A DNA stretch of 64,000 nucleotides. It comes from Chryseobacterium indicum. GTDB lineage: Bacteria; Bacteroidota; Bacteroidia; Flavobacteriales; Weeksellaceae. Shown here in pieces: positions 59,845 to 64,000 of the stretch (positions are counted from its first letter, which is position 1; each line of letters begins with the position of its first letter). The translations under genes were made by a program, and so were the position numbers. Under the pieces are notes generated by a model, which was given only the letters and a program-made list of their open reading frames with translations, had not been told where the DNA came from and ran no database searches. The stretch is taken from positions 124,001 through 188,000 of the forward strand of contig NZ_JACSGT010000001.1 in the NCBI RefSeq assembly GCF_021504595.1, in the 5' to 3' direction.

Positions 59845-60849
59845 ATGAAAAATTTTGAAATATCAGTATTGGATCTTGCTCCCGTAAAACAGGGGAAAAC
59901 TGTTCATGATACCTTTCAGGACAGCTTGTCTTTAGCAATCCATGCTGAACATTTAGATTATAAAAGATTCTGGCTTGCCGAACACCACAATATGGAAAGC
60001 ATTGCCAGTTCTGCAACCTCCGTTCTGATTGGTTTTATCGCCAACGGAACCAAAAAAATAAGAGTAGGTTCCGGAGGAATTATGCTTCCGAATCACAGTT
60101 CATTAGTGATTGCCGAACAGTTCGGAACCCTTGAATCCCTATTTCCCGGAAGAATTGATCTTGGTTTGGGAAGAGCTCCCGGAACAGATGGTTTAACCGC
60201 TCAGGCTTTAGGAAGAAATCCGGCAATGATTAACCAGCAGTTTCCAAGACAGATTTTAGAATTACAGAAATATTTTTCCAAAGAAAACCGTGATGCTTTG
60301 GTTCGTGCCATTCCGGGAGAGGGACTGGATATTCCGATGTATATCTTAGGTTCCAGCACAGACAGTGCATTTCTAGCCGCGGAATTGGGACTTCCGTATG
60401 CTTTTGCGGGGCATTTTGCGCCGGAGCAGATGGAAATGGCTTTCAATATTTACAGAGAACATTTTGAACCGTCAAAATACTTAGACCAACCTTACATCAT
60501 TGCCTGTGTAAACGGAGTTGCTGCGGAAACTTCGGAAGAAGCGCATAAAATGTCCACAACTTTGTTTCAGGCTTTCATTAATATTGTAAGAAACGACAGA
60601 AAGCCTTTTGCGCCGCCGGTTGATGATATGGACGACATCTGGTCGCCCATGGAAAAATCTATGGTTTTGCAGAAACTGAGATACACTTTCATTGGAGATC
60701 AGAATGAAATCGAAGAGAAATTGAAAAGTTTTCAGGAAAAATTTAATGTGGATGAACTGATGATTAATTCTCATATTTACGACCATCAGAAAAGACTGGA
60801 GTCTTATCATATTTTCAGAAAAGCTAAAAACTCCGTATTTGGCGAATAA
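59845..60849 (+). CDS. LLM class flavin-dependent oxidoreductase (luciferase-like)
   Basis: A 334-residue cytoplasmic enzyme with the bacterial-luciferase TIM barrel. Diagnostic segments are the opening [84 protein letters not shown], and the C-terminal half with FGKFxG-like features. Members use FMNH2 and O2 to oxidise small substrates; this subgroup (MsnO8-like) has no settled substrate. It is 68 bases upstream of ribB(A), which makes a flavin precursor, so the pair may share regulation. Confidence 0.88.
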   Translation: MKNFEISVLDLAPVKQGKTVHDTFQDSLSLAIHAEHLDYKRFWLAEHHNMESIASSATSVLIGFIANGTKKIRVGSGGIMLPNHSSLVIAEQFGTLESLFPGRIDLGLGRAPGTDGLTAQALGRNPAMINQQFPRQILELQKYFSKENRDALVRAIPGEGLDIPMYILGSSTDSAFLAAELGLPYAFAGHFAPEQMEMAFNIYREHFEPSKYLDQPYIIACVNGVAAETSEEAHKMSTTLFQAFINIVRNDRKPFAPPVDDMDDIWSPMEKSMVLQKLRYTFIGDQNEIEEKLKSFQEKFNVDELMINSHIYDHQKRLESYHIFRKAKNSVFGE

Positions 60850-60865
60850 TAAAGAATTTATAATA

Positions 60866-60897
60866 TTGGGAGATGCATATTTTTATAAGTATCTTTG
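60866..60897 (+). promoter_or_regulatory. Putative promoter of ribB(A)
   Basis: TTG at 60866-60868, 21 bases, then TATCTTTG at 60890-60897, an exact TAnnTTTG match. The ATG at 60918 follows 20 bases later. The spacer equals that of the tetR promoter in this window. Confidence 0.6.
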
Positions 60898-60917
60898 CAA
60901 AAATTTAAAAAGTAAAA

Positions 60918-62039
60918 ATGTCTGATATTAAGTTAAATACTATTCCAGAGGCGATAGAAGACCTTAAAAATGGTAAAATAATCATAGTAGTGGATGATGA
61001 AGACAGAGAAAACGAAGGAGATTTTCTTTGTGCGGCAGAGCTTACAACACCTGAAATTATCAACTTTATGGCGCTTCACGGAAGAGGGCTTATCTGTATG
61101 CCGCTTCCCGAAAAAAGATGTGATGAGCTTGGTCTTGAAGTAATGGTAAGCCGAAGCAGTGATCCGAAAGAAACAGCTTTTACGGTGTCTGTTGACCTTT
61201 TAGGAAACGGAACTTCTACCGGAATTTCTGCAAGCGACAGAGCAAAAACCATTCTGGCTCTGATGGATGAAAAATCCAAGCCGACAGATTTCATGCGTCC
61301 CGGTCATATTTTCCCGTTAAGAGCCAAAAAAGGGGGTGTTCTGAAAAGAGCAGGACACACAGAAGCTGCAATAGATTTAACTTGTCTTGCCGGTCTTAAA
61401 GAAGGAGGGGTAATCTGTGAAATCATGAATGAAGACGGTTCTATGTCCCGTCTTCCTGAGCTTTATGCTTTTGCACAGAAACATGATATGAAAATAGTTT
61501 CCATTGAAGATTTAATTCATTATCAGCTTAAAAAAGGAAATCTTATTGAAAGAATTGAAGAAAGAAAAGTAAAAACCGCTTATGGAGATTACGATTTCTT
61601 TGCTTTCAGAGAAACATCCAACGATCAGATCCATTTTGCATTAACGAAAGGTTCATGGACGGTTGATGAGCCTGTTTTGGTAAGAGTTCAGTCATCAGAT
61701 TCTTATTTTGATGTGTTAACGAGACTGAATAACGGAGAGAAACCTCAGTTGGAAAAAGTAACCTCTATGGTAAATGCAGCAGGAAAAGGAGCCATTGTTT
61801 TCATTAATAATGTTTCCAGCTCTGAAAATACATTAAGAAAACTACAGCAGTTCCTTAATTATCAGGACGGACAACAGCAGCATCCGACTTTAGCATTCAA
61901 CTACAGAGATTACGGTATCGGAACGCAGATACTGAAAAATCTGGGAATTAATAAATTTAAAGTAATTACCCAGAATCCTAACGTGAAGCCGCAGGTTGGC
62001 GGATATGATGTTGAGGTGACTGAAATGGTGCAGCTATAA
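60918..62039 (+). CDS. ribB: 3,4-dihydroxy-2-butanone-4-phosphate synthase fused to degenerate GTP cyclohydrolase II domain
   Basis: A 373-residue protein of riboflavin synthesis. Residues 1 to about 205 are RibB: VVDDEDRENEGDFLCAAEL (acidic metal site) and HGRGLICMPLP, ISASDRA and GHTEAAIDL are all present. The remaining part aligns with GTP cyclohydrolase II (RibA), but the zinc cysteine motif CxDCG and its GDVFGSxRC surroundings are absent: the position reads VRVQSSDSYFDVLTRLNN. So only the DHBP synthase half is likely active. No separate ribA is in the window. No FMN riboswitch is visible in the 68-base gap. Confidence 0.9.
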   Translation: MSDIKLNTIPEAIEDLKNGKIIIVVDDEDRENEGDFLCAAELTTPEIINFMALHGRGLICMPLPEKRCDELGLEVMVSRSSDPKETAFTVSVDLLGNGTSTGISASDRAKTILALMDEKSKPTDFMRPGHIFPLRAKKGGVLKRAGHTEAAIDLTCLAGLKEGGVICEIMNEDGSMSRLPELYAFAQKHDMKIVSIEDLIHYQLKKGNLIERIEERKVKTAYGDYDFFAFRETSNDQIHFALTKGSWTVDEPVLVRVQSSDSYFDVLTRLNNGEKPQLEKVTSMVNAAGKGAIVFINNVSSSENTLRKLQQFLNYQDGQQQHPTLAFNYRDYGIGTQILKNLGINKFKVITQNPNVKPQVGGYDVEVTEMVQL

Positions 62040-62042
62040 AAT

Positions 62043-62131
62043 GTGAATTGTGAATGGTCAATTTTGCTCTGCAAGTGAATTTTTACAATGCTAAAATTGA
62101 TAATGAAATGAATTCACTGTTGACAATTCAC
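62043..62131. repeat. Dispersed repeat element, copy 2, with short terminal inverted repeats
   Basis: The ends GTGAATTGT (62043-62051) and ACAATTCAC (62123-62131) are inverted repeats enclosing 71 bases. The middle GGTCAATTTTGCTCTGCAAGTGAATTTTTACAAT resembles the fragment at 53236-53300. Lies between ribB and fmt, upstream of a terminator. No coding potential. Confidence 0.55.
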
Positions 62132-62133
62132 TC

Positions 62134-62181
62134 CGACGAAATAAAAATGGCTTGAGAAATCAAGCCATTTTTATTTCGTCG
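62134..62181. terminator. Bidirectional terminator overlapping the end of fmt
   Basis: A perfect 22-bp stem CGACGAAATAAAAATGGCTT.../...AAGCCATTTTTATTTCGTCG with a GAAA tetraloop. The last seven codons and the stop of fmt lie inside the right arm. It can end both ribB (plus) and fmt (minus) transcripts. Confidence 0.8.
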
Positions 62182-63107
62182 AAATTCCTGAAACCGTTCA
62201 GAAAATCTTTGATGTTCATTCTCTTTTTTCCTTCAAGCTGTAATTCTGATGGAAAATATTCTCCGTCTTGGGTAAAAATCTTAAATCCGGTTTTAGAGAT
62301 TTCCAAACTTCCGGCTGTTTTTCCATGATCCGAAATTTCAAATTTTCCACCGAAAATTTTAAGTCCTTTTTCTTCTTCGCCTATCTTTAAAGTGGTGAAC
62401 GCTGCAGGATAAGGAGACATTCCCAAAATAAACTGATGAATTCCTTTCGAATTTTTCGTCCAGTCGATTCTTGTATCTTCTTTAAAAATTTTAAATGCAT
62501 TTTTCGGATGCTCAACTTGAGGCTGTGGTTTTTCTGTAATTGAGTTTTCAGCCAATCCGTTTAATGTTCTTACCACGAGTTCAGAGCCCATTTCCATGAG
62601 TCTGTCGTGAAGGCTTCCTGCGTTTTCGTCCGGTAAAATAGGAAGTTCTTCCTGAAGCAGAATATTTCCTTCATCTATTTTTTCATTGATAAAAAAGGTT
62701 GTAGCTCCTGATTTTTCTTCACCGTTGATAATTGCGTAATTGATGGGTGCTGCACCTCTGTAATCGGGGAGTAAAGAAGCATGAAGGTTGAAAGTTCCCA
62801 TTTTTGGCATTTCAAACAAAACTTTCGGCATCATTCTGAAAGCGACCACTACAAAAACATCGGCTTCCAGTTTTCTCAATTCCTCTAAAAACTCGGGATT
62901 TCTAAGCTTTTCAGGCTGAAAAACAGGAAGATTATTTTCTACGGCAAAAACTTTTACCGGAGACTGACTGATTTTTTGTCCTCGTCCGCTCGCTTTATCT
63001 GCAACCGTTACAACGCCCACAACTTCGTGATGAGAATGATGAATGGCTTCCAGAGAAGCTTTGGCAAACTCCGGAGTTCCTAAAAATACAACTTTCAATG
63101 ATTTCAT
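62160..63107 (-). CDS. fmt: Methionyl-tRNA formyltransferase
   Basis: A 315-residue enzyme adding a formyl group to initiator Met-tRNA. Motifs include the opening VVFLGTPEFAKASLEAIHHS, the catalytic block FNLHASLLPDYRGAAPINYAIINGE (about residues 106-130) with the HASLLPxYRGAAP signature and Asn/His catalytic residues, and IDEGNILLQ. Length is normal. Its stop codon is embedded in a long terminator stem, and a TATCTTTG box lies only 4 bases before its ATG. It is followed upstream by recQ on the same strand. Confidence 0.96.
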   Translation of the reverse strand: MKSLKVVFLGTPEFAKASLEAIHHSHHEVVGVVTVADKASGRGQKISQSPVKVFAVENNLPVFQPEKLRNPEFLEELRKLEADVFVVVAFRMMPKVLFEMPKMGTFNLHASLLPDYRGAAPINYAIINGEEKSGATTFFINEKIDEGNILLQEELPILPDENAGSLHDRLMEMGSELVVRTLNGLAENSITEKPQPQVEHPKNAFKIFKEDTRIDWTKNSKGIHQFILGMSPYPAAFTTLKIGEEEKGLKIFGGKFEISDHGKTAGSLEISKTGFKIFTQDGEYFPSELQLEGKKRMNIKDFLNGFRNFDEIKMA

Positions 63108-63111
63108 ACTG

Positions 63112-63119
63112 CAAAGATA
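63112..63119 (-). promoter_or_regulatory. Putative -7 promoter element of fmt
   Basis: TATCTTTG on the minus strand, an exact TAnnTTTG match, ending 4 bases before the fmt ATG, so the transcript may be leaderless. Confidence 0.45.
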
Positions 63120-63205
63120 AGGTCTTTGAGGAAGGATTGAAAGATTTGATTTTAAAATTGGCAGTTGGAATCAGAAAAATGTAATGCTGAGCTTACTGAA
63201 GTATC

Positions 63206-64000
63206 TTAAGCCAAAGCATACGTTCTGAAATTCAGCATTTTTACTTTTCCGGTATCCAGAAGAAAAATTAAATTTTCCAGAATATTCTCTTTTGAATGAT
63301 AGCTCAACTGAATAGAAAGCTCTTCAATGGTTGAAGGTCTTTTGCCGAGCAGATTCAGAATCTGGTGTGAAATATTTTTCCCGAAGATTGACTGTTTATT
63401 TCGCTCACAGACAGAGCATTGCCCACAGTTTTTAGCATTTTTTTCACCGAAATAGTTTAGGATGAGCTTCATTTTACAGTATTTTTCATCTTCGATGTAA
63501 AATTTCATTTCTTCCCACTTCTGGATTTTATTTTTCTGAATATGTTCAAAAAGTTTCCAGTACACAGAGCTGTTTAATCTTTCATCTCTTGGTTTCAGAA
63601 ATTTTACGCTGGTTAAAGCACCATCAATATATTCCACATATCCTTTTTGCTGAAGCTCTTTTAGTCTTTCTTTTATTAATTCAACACTTGATCCGATTTT
63701 TCCGCTTACCTGCTGTTCGCTGAACATCACTTTATGCGTAGTAATTCCAGAAATCGTACGAAGCATCAGTTCTAAAAAATAGGAATCTTTTCGAGGAAGC
63801 TGATCGATTTCATGGGCTTCCATCAAAAGTTGTAGTGATGAAAGACTTTTATGTTCGTTAAAATAGATAATTTCCTGATTGTGAAGAAAATTGAGAACAT
63901 TTCTGATCTTCGCATTCGAAAGTTTCGTGAAATTATAAATTCCGTTGATATTCAGTTGAAAAACTTTTTCCGGAAGTTCAAATTCGGCAACCTGAAAAAT
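63206..64000 (-). CDS. recQ: RecQ family ATP-dependent DNA helicase, C-terminal part (cut by window edge)
   Basis: A 264-residue C-terminal fragment; the frame is open to the right edge, so the helicase core is outside. Visible parts are the RecQ zinc-binding domain with KYCKMKLILNYFGEKNAKNCGQCSVC (four cysteines) and a winged-helix-like tail (HQILNLLGKRPSTIEELSIQLSYHSKENILENLIFLLDTGKVKML). Unwinds DNA in repair and recombination. A TTG codon at 63826 is not the true start, since conserved sequence continues upstream (FELPEKVFQLNINGIYNFTKL). Confidence 0.85.
   Translation of the reverse strand: MFQVAEFELPEKVFQLNINGIYNFTKLSNAKIRNVLNFLHNQEIIYFNEHKSLSSLQLLMEAHEIDQLPRKDSYFLELMLRTISGITTHKVMFSEQQVSGKIGSSVELIKERLKELQQKGYVEYIDGALTSVKFLKPRDERLNSSVYWKLFEHIQKNKIQKWEEMKFYIEDEKYCKMKLILNYFGEKNAKNCGQCSVCERNKQSIFGKNISHQILNLLGKRPSTIEELSIQLSYHSKENILENLIFLLDTGKVKMLNFRTYALA

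Noticed and set aside
59783..60016. 77-residue minus-strand ORF overlapping the LLM oxidoreductase start
   Set aside because: Antisense shadow of the LLM gene's first 170 bases; no own signals.
60850..60917. FMN riboswitch in front of ribB
   Set aside because: The gap is only 68 bases and holds a promoter-like pair TTG/TATCTTTG; too short for the riboswitch aptamer, and none of its conserved stems is seen.

Overview
The window reads as chromosomal DNA of a Bacteroidota bacterium of class Flavobacteriia, most like Chryseobacterium or a close Weeksellaceae relative. This is inferred from the low GC content, secreted proteins with type IX secretion (T9SS) C-terminal sorting domains, a T9SS plug protein, promoter-like boxes matching the Bacteroidetes -7 consensus TAnnTTTG, a fused aspartokinase/homoserine dehydrogenase, and family-level resemblances throughout. 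No plasmid, prophage, integrase, transposase or CRISPR array is visible.

Layout. 0-5.5 kb (minus strand): truncated YkvA-like gene, two thioredoxin-fold proteins flanking a secreted unknown, aroC, a polytopic membrane protein and a glycine-zipper lipoprotein. 5.7-11.1 kb: a small secreted protein and a 1487-residue T9SS adhesin-like protein containing exact-period 720-bp repeats. 11.1-13.3 kb: sparse region with small minus-strand genes and three orphan plus-strand terminator hairpins. 13.4-20.7 kb: tRNA-Cys, then (reading on the minus strand) a threonine-rich leader peptide, thrA, thrB, thrC, folB, a DUF4403 protein and an RDD protein. 20.8-24.8 kb: nadA, gmk, yicC and miaA. 25.3-26.2 kb: a secreted unknown. 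26.5-33.7 kb: a tripartite RND efflux operon (TetR regulator, adaptor, pump, outer-membrane channel) with four copies of a TAACNNNGTTA operator-like palindrome and repeat elements filling each gap between structural genes. 34-41 kb: redoxin, three DnaA boxes, then a trehalose-type locus (AraC regulator, MFS transporter, GH37 trehalase, TonB-dependent receptor). 41-45 kb: accessory block with two leucine-rich-repeat proteins, three orphan small proteins and an APH-family kinase, ending in a 42-bp tandem repeat array with a three-unit higher-order pattern. 45-53 kb: MBL hydrolase, T9SS plug, RelE/ParE-like toxin pair, secreted M4 metalloprotease, hemH, Nfu and a gamma-carbonic anhydrase. 53-59.6 kb: PIF1-like helicase with an HTH tail, several orphan lipoproteins, an EEP-family nuclease and a frameshifted secreted-protein gene. 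59.8-64 kb: LLM flavin oxidoreductase, ribB(A) with a degenerate cyclohydrolase half, fmt and the C-terminal part of recQ.

The most notable unexplained structures are the 42-bp array, the palindromic repeat families (including a perfect 25-bp and a perfect 27-bp inverted repeat), the orphan terminators suggesting small RNAs, the threonine leader peptide, and the triple DnaA-box cluster. I do not see a clear multi-gene defence system. The best candidates for undescribed biology are the 41-45 kb accessory block with its array and the 11.3-12.1 kb putative small-RNA region. All functional statements are from reading the sequence; no database search or computation was run.
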